Under the pieces are notes generated by a model. It was not told the origin of the DNA and did no database searches. It saw nothing but the letters and a program-made list of their open reading frames with translations. The position numbers were made by a program, and so were the translations under genes. Below are positions 10,770 to 20,589 of a stretch of DNA of 64,000 bases, one piece after another; positions within the stretch are counted from its first letter, which is position 1, and the number at the start of each line of letters is the position of its first letter. The DNA is from Calothrix sp. CSU_2_0 (GTDB lineage Bacteria > Cyanobacteriota > Cyanobacteriia > Cyanobacteriales > Nostocaceae), in the NCBI GenBank assembly GCA_012034595.1, contig JAAUPE010000001.1, forward strand, positions 1 through 64,000, in the 5' to 3' direction.

Positions 10770-12296
10770 CTAATTTTTAACACCAAAAATACAACCACTA
10801 CGAGGAGGGACATTTAAACTAATATTTTTAATTTCCCCTTCTTGATTCCATTCAATTTCACCATCTCCATAAACTAATTTCTCCAGTTGACAATCCAAGC
10901 TATCTATATCAAAAGTTGCTTTTGCAAATGCTGTACCTGCATTAACAGCAATCAATAACTCTTCATTCCCCAAGTCATTTTTTAGAGTGCGGGCAAAAAC
11001 ATATAATTCACCTTGCGCGTACAATGTTCTATAATTACCAATACGCAAACATAGGTATTGATGGCGCAGGGTAATTAACTTATTATGTGTATCAAGTATT
11101 TCCTTATCCCAAGCCGATTCTAATGGAAATCCCCGTCGCGAATCTGGGTCAATTCCTCCCGGCAATCCTACCTCATCACCATAATAGACACTTGGCGCAC
11201 CTGGAAATGTCATCAACAGCAATGTCGCTAATTTAACACTTTCCTTATCCCCACCAGCTATTGTCATCAACCTTGCAGTGTCATGACTGGCAAGTAAATT
11301 TAATTGAGTAAGCTGAATTTCCCAAGGATAAAGTGCAAGCAAATCTTGAATTTTAGCAGCATATTCGGCAGCAAATAATGGTGGATATGGCTGATAATCG
11401 CGGGATTGAACCTGTTCTAAAACAACCCTATCTCCTGCGGCAAATGCGATCGCAGCACCTGCAAATAGATAATTCATCACACCATCAAACTGGGTTCCAT
11501 CTAGCCACTCTCTAGAATCACCCCATACTTCTCCCACAATATAGGCTTCAGGATTAATTGCTTTAACGCGATCGCGAAATTCTTGCCAAAAACCTGGTGT
11601 CTTAATTTCAAATGGTACATCCAATCGCCAGCCATCAATGCCAAATTCAATCCAATATTCGGCTATTTCCATGATATATTCCCGCACTTCTGGGTTATCG
11701 TGGTTAAATTCTGGCAAAGCGCGATTTCCTGCCCAACTTCCATAATTTGCAGGTACATCACCAGTATAAGGTGCGAGGGGCCAGCCTTCGATTTTGAACC
11801 AATTTACCCACGGGGAATAGGGACCATTTTCTAATACATCATGGAAAAAGAAAAAACCACGACTCGAATGATTAAAAACCCCATCTAAGACAATTTTAAT
11901 ATTACGAGAATGTGCTGCATCCAATAATTCTTTAAATGCTTGATTCCCTCCCAGCATCGGGTCTACTTGGTAATAATCATGTGTATGATAGCGGTGATTA
12001 CAAGCTGATTGAAAAATTGGAGTAAAGTAAATTGCATTAATTCCCAAAGATTCAATGTAATCCAACTGTTCGATAATTCCCCACAAATCTCCTCCTTTAT
12101 ATCCTTGTAAAGTTGGCATTGCTTCCCAATCTTCCCAGTTGACGTTCTGAACTAATCTTTTGCGGGGTTGCTTATTCTTCGCATCCGATATTTGTTTGCT
12201 CCTAGCATCCGATATTTGTTTGCTCCTAGCAAAACGGTCTGGGAAAATTTGATAGAAAACAGCGTGCTTTACCCAATCTGGTGTTTGAATTTGCAT
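10770..12296 (-). CDS. GH13 alpha-amylase family glycosidase (cyclomaltodextrinase/neopullulanase-like)
   Basis: A cytosolic GH13 enzyme acting on alpha-glucans. The four GH13 regions are visible: LDGVFNHSS (region I), GWRLDVPFEI with the nucleophile Asp (II), VGEVWGDSREW with the acid/base Glu (III) and LASHDTARL with the stabilising Asp (IV). YKGGDLWGIIEQLDYI and MLGGNQAFKELLDAAH resemble neopullulanase/cyclomaltodextrinase members. There is no N-terminal CBM34 domain and no signal peptide. Residues about 24-42 carry a perfect tandem duplication of RSKQISDA (24 bases at 12181-12230), probably a recent slip. The stop lies only a few bases from the convergent fasciclin gene. Confidence 0.9.
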   Translation of the reverse strand: MQIQTPDWVKHAVFYQIFPDRFARSKQISDARSKQISDAKNKQPRKRLVQNVNWEDWEAMPTLQGYKGGDLWGIIEQLDYIESLGINAIYFTPIFQSACNHRYHTHDYYQVDPMLGGNQAFKELLDAAHSRNIKIVLDGVFNHSSRGFFFFHDVLENGPYSPWVNWFKIEGWPLAPYTGDVPANYGSWAGNRALPEFNHDNPEVREYIMEIAEYWIEFGIDGWRLDVPFEIKTPGFWQEFRDRVKAINPEAYIVGEVWGDSREWLDGTQFDGVMNYLFAGAAIAFAAGDRVVLEQVQSRDYQPYPPLFAAEYAAKIQDLLALYPWEIQLTQLNLLASHDTARLMTIAGGDKESVKLATLLLMTFPGAPSVYYGDEVGLPGGIDPDSRRGFPLESAWDKEILDTHNKLITLRHQYLCLRIGNYRTLYAQGELYVFARTLKNDLGNEELLIAVNAGTAFAKATFDIDSLDCQLEKLVYGDGEIEWNQEGEIKNISLNVPPRSGCIFGVKN

Positions 12297-12484
12297 GTAT
12301 GAGTAGTGATAACTTCATCGTCATAATTACAGATTAATTATGTTTTGCGATCGCACTTCTGGTAGAAATTTTTTAGTATTGAATAATTGCACTGAATAAT
12401 TACAAGATAAAACTCTGGCTTGCTGCGCGAAGTAAATTCATATTGGCAGCAATACATCAATTTTTATTTCTTGATTTAATAGCT

Positions 12485-13156
12485 TTAGGATAATGTTATA
12501 TTTTGGACAAAATTGAGATGTTCTTGACTAGTTAAACCCTGTTGCAAAACAACTAAAACTTTTGCAATATCACCCGCAAGCAATGCCATAACATCCAACC
12601 ATAAACCAGGAAAAATAGTACTTTGGATTACACCATTTACATCAGGTTTTAGTAATATATATTCACCATTTTCTAAAACAAACCAATCTAATTTACTTTC
12701 TAAAACTTGCCAAACAATATATTCCTTAACCCCATTGCGACGATATACCTTTTTCTTATCATGTAAATCATTTGCCGCACTACTAGCAGCAACCTCCACA
12801 ATTAATTCTGGGACACCTTCAATATAATCATCTTCGCTCACAATCGAACTACCACCAGACTCAAAACGCAGTAAAGCATCCGGTTGAGGTTCATTATCAG
12901 CATCTAACCTTACTGTTGCATTGTCCCCCATACCAACCCCTGGAGTTGCAGCTTCATAAACTCCTAACCAAGTCATTAAGCGTCCGTGAGGTTTACCATG
13001 ACTTACATAGCGTACTGGAGATGCCATATATACAATTCCTTCAATTAGTTCTGCTTTTTTAATATGTGGCATTGCAGTATATCGACGCTCAAATTCGTCA
13101 CGAGTTAGTCTGTCACCGCTTTCGAGGGGAAAAATACGATTTGCAAAAGTAGTCAT
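12485..13156 (-). CDS. Uma2 family protein (DUF820, PD-(D/E)XK fold)
   Basis: Uma2 proteins are greatly expanded in cyanobacteria and have a restriction-endonuclease-like fold; their biological role is unknown. This copy shows RLTRDEFERRY, KAELIEGIVYMASPV, QPDALLRFESGG (metal-site Asp), EGVPELIVEVAASS (Glu of the active site), VYRRNGVKEYIVW and STIFPGLWLDV. The start at 13156 (MTTFANRIF) is preferred over the ATG five codons upstream because the family begins near there. Full length, about 223 aa. No partner gene is evident. Confidence 0.85.
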   Translation of the reverse strand: MTTFANRIFPLESGDRLTRDEFERRYTAMPHIKKAELIEGIVYMASPVRYVSHGKPHGRLMTWLGVYEAATPGVGMGDNATVRLDADNEPQPDALLRFESGGSSIVSEDDYIEGVPELIVEVAASSAANDLHDKKKVYRRNGVKEYIVWQVLESKLDWFVLENGEYILLKPDVNGVIQSTIFPGLWLDVMALLAGDIAKVLVVLQQGLTSQEHLNFVQNITLS

Positions 13157-13242
13157 GACAGCTGATTCCAAATAGCAAGTGTACTACTGCATCCAGTATA
13201 TCGAAGATTAAGTTGCGAATAAAATTTAAATTTATAGCTGTA

Positions 13243-13896
13243 TCAAGTGCGATGTGGAAACCACTTCAACCAAGCATCCCAATTTTGGACGATATCAGCT
13301 AATGCTTGATAACCCTGACTACGAGGATGAGCTTTATCATTCGCATATACTTCATCAAACCAAATAGTTGATTTTTTTAAAACCGGAAAAACATCAAGAT
13401 AAGGAATATCTAATTCACGACAAATCCTGGCAAAATAACTTGATAATTCAGCTATGCGAGTATTTTGGTCGTTGTCCAACATTGGTGATGGTCCAACCAT
13501 TAAAACTGGATATAATTTTTTTGCTTCCCTCAATATTTGTCGCACATTAAATATAGAATTTAACAGCGATAGTCGCGTTTTTCCATTGAGAATAACGGTA
13601 TCATTTACCCCAAAGGAAAATACAACTCTACCCTCATCATTCGATGGTAAACGATAGGTAACTTCATTTCTCCAGCGATGCTTCAGTTCTTCGGTTGTTT
13701 CACCACGAACTCCCAAATTGTAATACGTTAGGTCATAACCTTTTTTGTTAGCATCGACGCAAACTCTACCAGTCCAACCAAGACATTCAGTATCACCAGT
13801 GCCATTCACAAAAGACTCGCCAACAAAGCAAATTCTAACCGATGGTAGATGTTCAGATTTCACTTTATTATATTTTATCAGAACGTTAAGAAGCAC
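13243..13896 (-). CDS. SGNH/GDSL-family hydrolase
   Basis: A 217-aa esterase/lipase-type protein. Block I is GESFVNGTGD (the nucleophile Ser in a GES variant of GDS), block II the Gly in YYNLGVRGETT, block III FSFGVNDT (Asn) and block V DKAHPRSQGY (Asp-x-x-His). All four catalytic positions are therefore present. There is no signal peptide, so it probably acts in the cytosol. Substrate cannot be inferred. It sits alone between the Uma2 gene and the RuBisCO operon, on the same strand as both. Confidence 0.85.
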   Translation of the reverse strand: MLLNVLIKYNKVKSEHLPSVRICFVGESFVNGTGDTECLGWTGRVCVDANKKGYDLTYYNLGVRGETTEELKHRWRNEVTYRLPSNDEGRVVFSFGVNDTVILNGKTRLSLLNSIFNVRQILREAKKLYPVLMVGPSPMLDNDQNTRIAELSSYFARICRELDIPYLDVFPVLKKSTIWFDEVYANDKAHPRSQGYQALADIVQNWDAWLKWFPHRT

Positions 13897-14004
13897 ATTT
13901 TAACTGATGAAATTATAATTGCAAATTGTAATTGTAAGTTTTGAGACTTGAAAAATAGTTAAATTATATTAAGCCTATTTTTAAATTTGAAGATTGATAA
14001 AACA

Positions 14005-14045
14005 AGCCAAAAATAAATAAGAGAGGCAGAAATTCTACCTCTCCG
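14005..14045 (-). terminator. Terminator of the rbc operon
   Basis: On the minus strand the hairpin GAGAGGTAG / CTGCCTCTC (14021-14043, one mismatch at the stem top) is followed by TTATTTATTTTT, about 70 bases past the rbcS stop. It is a good intrinsic terminator. Confidence 0.7.
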
Positions 14046-14113
14046 GTACATGGGAATAAAAAGCTAAATTAAAACCCTAATTGCTTAACCAGACTCAAAT
14101 TTGGGAACCAAAC

Positions 14114-14464
14114 TTAGTAGCGATAACCACCAGTGCCACCTTGGCTTGGTTTGTGAACAATGAAGCTAAGTACTTGACATTGTTTGATATTATCAAAACC
14201 AACAACACGGATGTAGCAATTGCCATACTGAGAACGGCACTGTTGTACTTCACCGAGTACTTCTTGGGTGCTGCGTGCGTTGAACAAAGGCAACTTCCAC
14301 AATGTCCAGTAAAATTCAGTTGGTTCAGACTGTTCGTTAAATTCAACCGCAGGAATATAACCTTGGTTCAAAATGTACTGAACTTGTTTTTGAATTTGAG
14401 CGTCAGAGAGAGGAGGAAGATAAGAGAGAGTCTCAAAACGACGCTCTTTTGGTAAAGTTTGCAT
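14114..14464 (-). CDS. rbcS: RuBisCO small subunit
   Basis: Form IB small subunit, 116 aa. The N-terminus [20 protein letters not shown] and [20 protein letters not shown] are diagnostic, as is GYIPAVEF. Four tetrads of this subunit cap the large-subunit octamer in the carboxysome. The C-terminus has an extra [10 protein letters not shown] tail. It is the last gene of rbcL-rbcX-rbcS and is followed by an intrinsic terminator. The spacer to rbcX is made mostly of heptameric tandem repeats. Confidence 0.97.
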   Translation of the reverse strand: MQTLPKERRFETLSYLPPLSDAQIQKQVQYILNQGYIPAVEFNEQSEPTEFYWTLWKLPLFNARSTQEVLGEVQQCRSQYGNCYIRVVGFDNIKQCQVLSFIVHKPSQGGTGGYRY

Positions 14465-14489
14465 AGCTTAATAGTGTGATGGGTTGCAA

Positions 14490-14639
14490 GTAATTGATTA
14501 TTTGATAGTTATTAGTTATCAGCTAGTTAGTATCGGTTAATTTAGTTATTGGTTATTAGTCTATTGATTTTTGGCTTTTGCCTTGACCATTATCCATATA
14601 ACAATTACCTATTACCCATTACCCATTAGCAATTATCTA
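14490..14639. repeat. Heptameric repeats between rbcX and rbcS
   Basis: Degenerate heptamers (TACCCAT, TAGTTAT types) fill the rbcX-rbcS spacer. This is a common site for short tandem repeats in heterocystous cyanobacteria. No gene or clear internal promoter is visible. Confidence 0.6.
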
Positions 14640-15032
14640 TTAACTACCATCGTGTAATTCGGTGTCCAATTCACTCTTTGAACTAGGGTGAGACACGCTA
14701 AACTGCGTGATACGTTCGAGATGCTGCTTGCGATGTTCCATATTGGCTTGCTGAATTCCCATGCGAACCATTTCAGGTAAAAATTCGGCAACTTCTTCGG
14801 CAATGTGTTCGCGAACAGTCATGATTCGCATTGCTAAATCTGGTTTTTCATAGAACAAGCTTTCGATAAACTTTTCCCCATCTTGAACCTTACCAGAGGA
14901 AAAGTTATGCAACCAATGCTGTAAGGGAGGATTGGTTTCATCAAGCTGTAATAATACCGTTCGCAATGCCTGATATGTCAAGTAGCTTTGCAGCGTCTTT
15001 GCTGTATCTTTCGCAATTTGCTTTATATTCAT
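14640..15032 (-). CDS. rbcX: RuBisCO assembly chaperone RbcX
   Basis: RbcX is a helical homodimer that holds the C-terminal tail of the large subunit during L8 assembly. This 130-aa protein has the family N-terminus MNIKQIAKDTAKTLQSYLTY, the groove helix QALRTVLLQLDETNPP (the Tyr and Gln positions that bind the large-subunit tail peptide), and HIAEEVAEFLPEMVRMGIQQ. The C-terminal 25 residues are polar and probably disordered. It lies between rbcL and rbcS in the standard cyanobacterial order. Confidence 0.96.
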   Translation of the reverse strand: MNIKQIAKDTAKTLQSYLTYQALRTVLLQLDETNPPLQHWLHNFSSGKVQDGEKFIESLFYEKPDLAMRIMTVREHIAEEVAEFLPEMVRMGIQQANMEHRKQHLERITQFSVSHPSSKSELDTELHDGS

Positions 15033-15054
15033 GCCTGACCCCAGCTTTAGGAGT

Positions 15055-15190
15055 TATGAGTACGAGTTATGAGTTATGAGTTATGAATTATAAGTGTTAA
15101 GTTCTGAATCATGAAGTTAGCAAAAATACCAACTTCTAATCCTAAGTTCCTAAATCTCAACTCCTAACTCTCAACTCTCAACTCCTAACT
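15055..15190. repeat. Heptameric repeats between rbcL and rbcX
   Basis: Two blocks of tandem heptamers, TATGAGT (15055-15105) and CTCAACT/CCTAACT (15130-15188), fill the rbcL-rbcX spacer. Confidence 0.75.
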
Positions 15191-15195
15191 ATGTA

Positions 15196-16626
15196 TCAGA
15201 CTGTATCCATTGCCTCGAACTCGAACTTGATTTCTTTCCATAGTTCGCAAGCAGCAGCAAGTTCAGGAGACCATTTACAAGCTTCGCGGATAACGTCGTT
15301 ACCTTCGCGAGCTAGGTTGCGTCCTTCGTTACGTGCTTGGATACATGCTTCAAGAGCAACGCGGTTTGCGGTTGCACCGGGAGCATTACCCCAAGGGTGT
15401 CCCAATGTACCACCACCGAATTGCAGTACGGAGTCATCACCGAAGATTTCGACGAGTGCGGGCATGTGCCATACGTGGATACCACCCGAAGCAACTGCCA
15501 TCACACCAGGCATGGAAGCCCAGTCTTGGGTAAAGTAAATACCACGAGACTTGTCTTGCTCGACGTAGTTTTCGCGCAATAGGTCAACGAAGCCCATTGT
15601 GATGCCTTTTTCGCCTTCGAGCTTACCAACAACGGTTCCGGTGTGGATGTGGTCTCCACCAGACATACGTAGGGTTTTAGCTAAAACGCGGAAGTGAATA
15701 CCGTGGTTTTTTTGACGGTCGATTACTGCGTGCATCGCACGGTGGATGTGTAGTAATAAACCGTTATCGCGACACCAACGAGATAAGGTGGTGTTAGCGG
15801 TAAAACCTGCTGTCAAGTAGTCATGCATGATGATGGGCATTTTGAGTTCTTTGGCGAACTCAGCCCGTTTCATCATTTCTTCGCAGGTAGGAGCGGTAAC
15901 GTTGAGGTAGTGACCTTTGATTTCTCCTGTTTCTGCTTGCGATTTGTGGATGGCATCAGCTACAAACAAGAAGCGATCGCGCCAACGTTGGAAAGGCTGA
16001 GAGTTAATGTTTTCGTCGTCTTTGGTGAAGTCCAAACCACCACGCAAACACTCGTAAACAGCGCGTCCGTAGTTTTTAGCCGATAAACCTAGTTTGGGTT
16101 TGATTGTACAACCCAACAAAGGACGACCATACTTGTTTAATTTGTCACGCTCTACTTGGATACCGTGGGGAGGACCTTGGAAGGTCTTGAGGTATGCAAC
16201 AGGAATACGTAAGTCTTCCAAACGTAATGCACGTAACGCTTTGAAACCAAACACGTTCCCTACAATCGAGGTCAACATGTTGGTTACAGAGCCTTCCTCA
16301 AACAAATCGAGAGGATAAGCTACGTAAGCAATGTATTGATTATCTTCGCCAGCAACTGGCTCGATATCATAACAACGACCTTTGTAGCGGTCTAGGTCGG
16401 TGAGCAAGTCAGTCCATACAGTAGTCCAAGTACCTGTGGAAGACTCAGCCGCAACAGCAGCACCAGCTTCTTCGGGTGGTACTCCTGGTTGGGGAGTCAT
16501 CCGGAATGCTGCCAGAATATCTGTATCTTTAGGTGTGTAATCTGGGGTGTAATAAGTAAGTCTGTAATCTTTGACCCCTGCCTGATACCCTGTTTTAGCC
16601 TGGGTCTTCGTTTGAGCGTAAGACAT
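15196..16626 (-). CDS. rbcL: RuBisCO large subunit (form IB)
   Basis: The catalytic subunit fixes CO2 onto ribulose bisphosphate. From the ATG at 16626 (preceded by GGAAGGG) it is 476 aa, the standard form IB length; an upstream in-frame ATG at 16650 would add eight odd residues. Visible are [33 protein letters not shown] with the carbamylated Lys, the loop 6 segment [10 protein letters not shown], and the C-terminal tail segment [10 protein letters not shown] that RbcX recognises. It leads the rbcL-rbcX-rbcS operon and has about 800 bases of upstream non-coding sequence. Confidence 0.99.
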   Translation of the reverse strand: MSYAQTKTQAKTGYQAGVKDYRLTYYTPDYTPKDTDILAAFRMTPQPGVPPEEAGAAVAAESSTGTWTTVWTDLLTDLDRYKGRCYDIEPVAGEDNQYIAYVAYPLDLFEEGSVTNMLTSIVGNVFGFKALRALRLEDLRIPVAYLKTFQGPPHGIQVERDKLNKYGRPLLGCTIKPKLGLSAKNYGRAVYECLRGGLDFTKDDENINSQPFQRWRDRFLFVADAIHKSQAETGEIKGHYLNVTAPTCEEMMKRAEFAKELKMPIIMHDYLTAGFTANTTLSRWCRDNGLLLHIHRAMHAVIDRQKNHGIHFRVLAKTLRMSGGDHIHTGTVVGKLEGEKGITMGFVDLLRENYVEQDKSRGIYFTQDWASMPGVMAVASGGIHVWHMPALVEIFGDDSVLQFGGGTLGHPWGNAPGATANRVALEACIQARNEGRNLAREGNDVIREACKWSPELAAACELWKEIKFEFEAMDTV

Positions 16627-16813
16627 ATTTCCCTTCCAACAAGATGTCACTTATCGACGTTTCGACGCGATCGCAATTTGCACAATATGCAATTTCACTC
16701 TCTATCAAGCATTTCTTCCACAAATATCGAGTATAAATTTCCCTGATAAAAATATCAGAGCCAACTCACCTTTTAAAACCAAAGGTTTATTTACTTGTTT
16801 ACTTTCAACCTCT

Positions 16814-16838
16814 GTACTTAAGTATTTAACATAAGTAC
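16814..16838. promoter_or_regulatory. Candidate LysR-type operator upstream of rbcL
   Basis: Perfect inverted repeat GTACTTA-11-TAAGTAC about 190 bases before the rbcL start. Its size and spacing suit a LysR-type regulator such as RbcR/CmpR, which control cyanobacterial carbon-fixation genes. The T-n11-A core geometry is right, but binding is inferred only from the symmetry. Confidence 0.4.
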
Positions 16839-17279
16839 ATGATTTTTCTCTTCTTTTCTGCTATCCAAAAAGAGCCTCTTTATCTCTTTGCCCACAATCC
16901 AACTAAATTGTCTCGACCTGATTAACGACTTTGTTCAAAGAAGCAATCTTTATATCTCTTTCCCTCTGTCATACTCTCTGGAATCAATGAGCGCGACTTC
17001 GCCGAAAGTCTTTTCGGCTCTCGATTGCGATTCGACTTGACTCTTAACTGGGCACAAACACAGACAAAAATTTCCTTGATGGAGACTTTAGATGAATGAA
17101 CGGCAAAAGACAAAAATTGCACATTGCGTAAATTGTGATTCGTTAATCACTATACCAACAATACGATAAGTTAATCTTTGAATATTCTTAACTTTCTTAT
17201 TTAGATTTGTTATTACATATTTATTTAAACTTTTTGTAACAAACTATTTACAAAGTGCATTAAATATGGGTTTGAGAAT

Positions 17280-17430
17280 TGGGCATGGGGAATTGGGCAT
17301 GGGGATAGAAAAGAAAAAAGAACTGCTTTAGAAGACCGATAGAACTACGGAGAGTGCAGGTCGTTTATCTATAATTGCCCAATCCCCATTGCCCATTGCC
17401 CATTGCCCAATCCCCATTGTCCATTGCCCA
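17280..17430. repeat. Heptameric short tandem repeats
   Basis: Repeated units of GGGCATGGGGAATT and, further on, CCCATTG/CCCAATC, separated by about 60 bases of unique sequence. The two blocks are roughly reverse complementary and could fold on each other. Confidence 0.65.
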
Positions 17431-17456
17431 CTTAGTCAAAAAAAGCTCATAAAGTA

Positions 17457-18613
17457 TTGAAAATTGCAAATTTTGGGAACACTGATAATAATCCTGAGCT
17501 TTTCGCAAAGGCGATGGGGAGTGTCTCCAAAGGAAACTTAACAGTGGTATTTTTTCGTAAGCATACTAATTTATTAATTACATCTGCTTTAACAGGGTTG
17601 ATGGTTTTAGCTGGGGCAAATCGGGTGACATTTGCTCAAAACACACTAGATATCGATCCATCCGAGTTAACTCCAGCTTATCCGGCATCTGCACCTCCTC
17701 CGGAGAAGGAAGAATCAGCCGACGATGATAGAAGGCAGGAAGTTGATTACCGGGTTAACGCTTTACAAAGGGATTTTACGGGGAACCTCTGGGTTGGTGC
17801 GTGGCGAGGGTTGTCGCGGATTGACCCAAATACAGGTAAAATTTTGGCGAGAGTGAGTTTACCCAATACTGCGATTGGCGCGATCGCACAAGATAAAGTG
17901 GGGCGTTTGTGGGTGGGAACTTATGAAGGATTAAAGCGAGTAGATTTACGTACAAGTGAAGTGACCGCTCAGAATTTATTTTACCTTCTAAGCGCGTCCT
18001 CTCGTTGTTATTAGATAAACGGGGCTACTTGTGGACGGGTACTGACAACGGTTTAGCGTTAGTTAGTCCCGACCAAGGTTTAATTATGACCACAGTCAAA
18101 AATTTACCTGGTGTTAGTGCAAATGCCATGACATTAGACGCAGAAGGGCAACTTTGGGTGGGAACCCTGGATGGTTTGGTGCGAGTAAACTCAGCTAATG
18201 CCTTCATTCTCAAAAAAATTCAGAATTTACCAGGGGGAACAGTACAAACCCTGGCAATTAGTCCCCAAGGTTTAATTTGGGCTGGGATGCCAAATAACTT
18301 ACTTGTGGTTAATCCCAAGAATGGCATGGTGTTACGTTCTGTAACAAAATTGCGCGGTAAAAATGTCACATCAATTCGTTTTGCCAAGGATGGTAGCGTT
18401 TGGGTGGGTACAAATAATGGTTTAATGCGTTTAAATCCGAGTACAGGAGCTATTTTAGACCAAGTGGCTGGTTTACCATCAAGCCGAGTTTTGGCATTAG
18501 AACCTGATACTGGAAACAAATTGTGGGTTGGTACTAGCCAGGGTTTAGCCTGGTTGATGCCAAAAATGCCCAAAGCAAAAACCCATTTAGCATTCAGTAG
18601 GGAAGTAAAATAA
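17457..18613 (+). CDS. Exported beta-propeller protein (two-component regulator propeller repeats), one frameshift near 17980
   Basis: The N-terminus (TTG start at 17457 or ATG at 17514) has a signal peptide, LLITSALTGLMVLAGANRVT ending near FAQ, followed by a Pro-rich spacer. About eight repeats of the Reg_prop kind follow, each with LWVGTxxGLxR-type cores (NLWVGAWRGLSRID, LWVGTYEGLKRVD, YLWTGTDNGLALV, QLWVGTLDGLVRV, VWVGTNNGLMRL, LWVGTSQGLAWL). The reading frame stops at 18014, while the propeller resumes one frame over as LPSKRVLSLLLDKRGYLW. Adding a T to the T4 run at 17979-17982 restores about 385 aa. No kinase domain follows, so this is a free periplasmic propeller, possibly a ligand or peptidoglycan-side sensor. 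Confidence 0.8.
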
Positions 18614-18617
18614 TTGT

Positions 18618-18688
18618 TATGGGCAATGGGCAATGGGCATTGCGAATTGCACCATGCCCTATCCCCGATGTCCCATCCCCAATTTATT
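18618..18688. repeat. Heptameric repeat before panB
   Basis: GGGCAAT heptamers followed by CCCATCC/CCCCGAT types fill the spacer and would encode a spurious N-terminal extension of PanB. Confidence 0.65.
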
Positions 18689-19462
18689 ATGCCTGTCACC
18701 ATTCAGCAACTAATTCAATGGAAACAACAAGGTCGTTCGATTGTATCTTTAACGGCATGGGATTATATAACTGCCCAAATTTTGGATGCGGCTGGTGTCG
18801 ATTTAATCCTGGTTGGTGATTCGATGGCGGCGATACTTGGGTATGAAACAACACTACCAATTACATTAGATGAAATGATTTATCATGCCAAAGCGGTGCG
18901 GCGTGGGACAAAAAGAGGATTAACTGTAGTAGATTTACCATTTTTGACGTATCAAGAAAGTATTCAGCAGGCGATACATTCGGCTGGACGAGTATTAAAA
19001 GAAACCGGGGTACAAGCCGTAAAGTTAGAAGGTGGATATCCAACGATGGTGGAAACAGTTTCGCGTTTAGTGCAAGCTGGGATTCCGGTGATGGGACATG
19101 TGGGATTAACTCCGCAGTCGGTACATCAATTGGGTTTGCGACAGCAGGGGAAAACTCAGGAAGCTGGGGAAAGAATTTTACAAGAAGCGATCGCATTGGA
19201 ACAAGCTGGAGCATTTGCGATCGTTTTGGAGCATATACCCGCAGATTTGGCTTTAGAAATTACCCAGAAATTAAGTATTCCCACAATTGGTATTGGTGCG
19301 GGGAAGGATTGTGATGGGCAAGTTTTGGTGACTTCTGATTTATTAGGACTAACGGAAAAACAACCACCTTTTGCCAAGGTTTATACTAATTTACGCGAGA
19401 TGATAAATAGTGCAGTTCAGGAATTTAGCACGGAAGTCAGAGAAAAGAAGTTTCCCCAATAA
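18689..19462 (+). CDS. panB: 3-methyl-2-oxobutanoate hydroxymethyltransferase
   Basis: PanB makes ketopantoate from ketoisovalerate and methylene-tetrahydrofolate, the first step of pantothenate/CoA synthesis. The start at 18689 ([16 protein letters not shown]) is chosen because residues before it are encoded by tandem repeats. Signatures are [27 protein letters not shown] (metal Asp/Ser), [34 protein letters not shown] and [18 protein letters not shown]. The protein is 257 aa, a normal length. Stop codon is close to the next small gene on the same strand. The substrate ketoisovalerate comes from the pathway started by IlvB, also encoded in this window but 37 kb away. Confidence 0.96.
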   Translation: MPVTIQQLIQWKQQGRSIVSLTAWDYITAQILDAAGVDLILVGDSMAAILGYETTLPITLDEMIYHAKAVRRGTKRGLTVVDLPFLTYQESIQQAIHSAGRVLKETGVQAVKLEGGYPTMVETVSRLVQAGIPVMGHVGLTPQSVHQLGLRQQGKTQEAGERILQEAIALEQAGAFAIVLEHIPADLALEITQKLSIPTIGIGAGKDCDGQVLVTSDLLGLTEKQPPFAKVYTNLREMINSAVQEFSTEVREKKFPQ

Positions 19463-19512
19463 ATTTGATAGTTATTTTGCTGGGAATAGAAAATAAACAA
19501 ACGATTAAAATA

Positions 19513-20087
19513 ATGGAAAAGAAAAATATTTCAAGTATTCCAAGTTTTATTTTTAGCCGAATCAATGAAACGAGATATTTAAGGCTCAAATCAACCCGCA
19601 GATTTTTTTACCTGGCACTATTAATCATAGTCATGACTGCCGTTTTTTTAGTGCTGAACCAAGTCATATTCATCCAACTTTAGGCTCAAGCTTGTTGGGA
19701 ACTCAGCCAGTTATGGCACAACAGCGAATTACTGTTGGTGATGCTTGGCGACAAGTTTATCAGCAATTACCCAATTTTCCCAAGGAAAATAATTACACAA
19801 GTAAGGAAGGTGGGAAAATTGCCGAAAATAACACTTTAGTCGGAAGAATTATTCAATATCATTTTTATGTTAAAGGACGTGCGCCAAATTATCGCTTCGA
19901 TTGGAAATTAACATTAGCTGATTATTTAGGTGCAAACGAAGTTATATATGATACGAGTTATCCAGGACATGAATTGTTGAAAAAAAATCCCTTGGATGGA
20001 GATAAAGCCGCGATCGCAAAACTTTCTCGCGGTCAACGTGATACATTAGTTCAAACTTTGGTTAATGTGTTTAGTCCCAAATCGTAA
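19513..20087 (+). CDS. Hypothetical exported protein, about 190 aa, one frameshift at 19643-19649
   Basis: I do not recognise the family. The N-terminal part (MEKKNISSIPSFIF) leads to a hydrophobic stretch RRFFYLALLIIVMTAVF that looks like a signal anchor. It then runs out of frame at a T7 run. Adding one T continues as FSAEPSHIHPTLGSSLLG and PVMAQQRITVGDAWRQVYQ. The rest (SKEGGKIAENNTLVGRIIQY, NYRFDWKLTLADYLGANE) looks like a compact periplasmic domain of about 120 aa. An alternative reading is a short membrane ORF (19465-19683) followed by a separate gene starting at 19692; the continuous homopolymer repair makes one gene more likely. It follows panB closely and may be cotranscribed. Confidence 0.6.
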
Positions 20088-20138
20088 ATTCCCCCAATTC
20101 CCAATCCCCAATGCCCAATCCCCAATGCCCAATACTAA
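20088..20138. repeat. Heptameric repeat before the DUF1818 gene
   Basis: CCCAATC/CCCAATG heptamers again lie immediately before a start codon. Confidence 0.65.
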
Positions 20139-20139
20139 A

Positions 20140-20505
20140 ATGAATCGTGTCGTTAAAACTGGAATTGGTTGGAGAATTGGTTGGAATCCTTCTGCACCTT
20201 TATTTAAAGGGTTGCTGGGGACTGAAAATTGGGCTGTGGAATTAACTGAAGCTGAATTGGATGATTTTTGTCGTTTATCCGCACAATTGGCAAATACGAT
20301 GCAGCAATTAGCATCTGAATTGATGGATGGGGAAAAAATTGCTTGTGAAGCTGAAAGTGATTTGGTTTGGATGGAGGTTGAAGGTTATCCCCATGATTAT
20401 GGTTTGCGGTTTATTCTCAATTCAGGACGCTCTGTAGAGGGTGAATTTGCGAGTGTTGCTGTGGGTGGTTTGCTGCAAGCTGCGAGTATGCTTAAGGTGT
20501 TTTAA
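20140..20505 (+). CDS. DUF1818 family protein
   Basis: A 121-aa cyanobacterial protein of unknown function. From the ATG at 20140 it begins MNRVVKTGIGWRIGWNP, the typical family N-terminus; WAVELTEAELDDFCRL, LVWMEVEGYPHDYGLRFIL and GLLQAASML complete the domain. Residues upstream of this start are repeat-encoded and rejected. No membrane segment. The same order panB-unknown-DUF1818-tRNA on one strand suggests a small cluster, but no functional link is known. Confidence 0.85.
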   Translation: MNRVVKTGIGWRIGWNPSAPLFKGLLGTENWAVELTEAELDDFCRLSAQLANTMQQLASELMDGEKIACEAESDLVWMEVEGYPHDYGLRFILNSGRSVEGEFASVAVGGLLQAASMLKVF

Positions 20506-20589
20506 TTTTCTGGCAATTTATGCTATTATATTTTGGTTGAACATTGCGAAGTTTAGATTTGTTATAAAAAGAATCTAAAATCGCTTTTA

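Larger units (their letters stand above)
16627..17456. other. Upstream region of rbcL, 830 bases without a gene
   Basis: No credible gene is seen between rbcL and the propeller-protein gene. The part near rbcL contains a 7-bp inverted repeat (16814-16838) and poly-T/poly-C tracts. The part near 17280-17430 is made of heptameric repeats (ATTGCCC, GGGCATGGGGAATT). Long leaders are usual for rbcL in heterocystous cyanobacteria. Confidence 0.6.

Noticed and set aside
15191-16746. Several plus-strand open frames over rbcL
   Set aside because: Shadows of rbcL in other frames without ribosome sites or family patterns.
16922-17122. 66-codon minus-strand open frame upstream of rbcL
   Set aside because: No ribosome site, no conserved pattern and repeat-like sequence inside; more likely part of the rbcL leader.
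19465-19683. A separate 72-aa membrane gene before the 19692 frame
   Set aside because: The hydrophobic segment continues in the other frame after one T is added to a T7 run, forming one exported protein.
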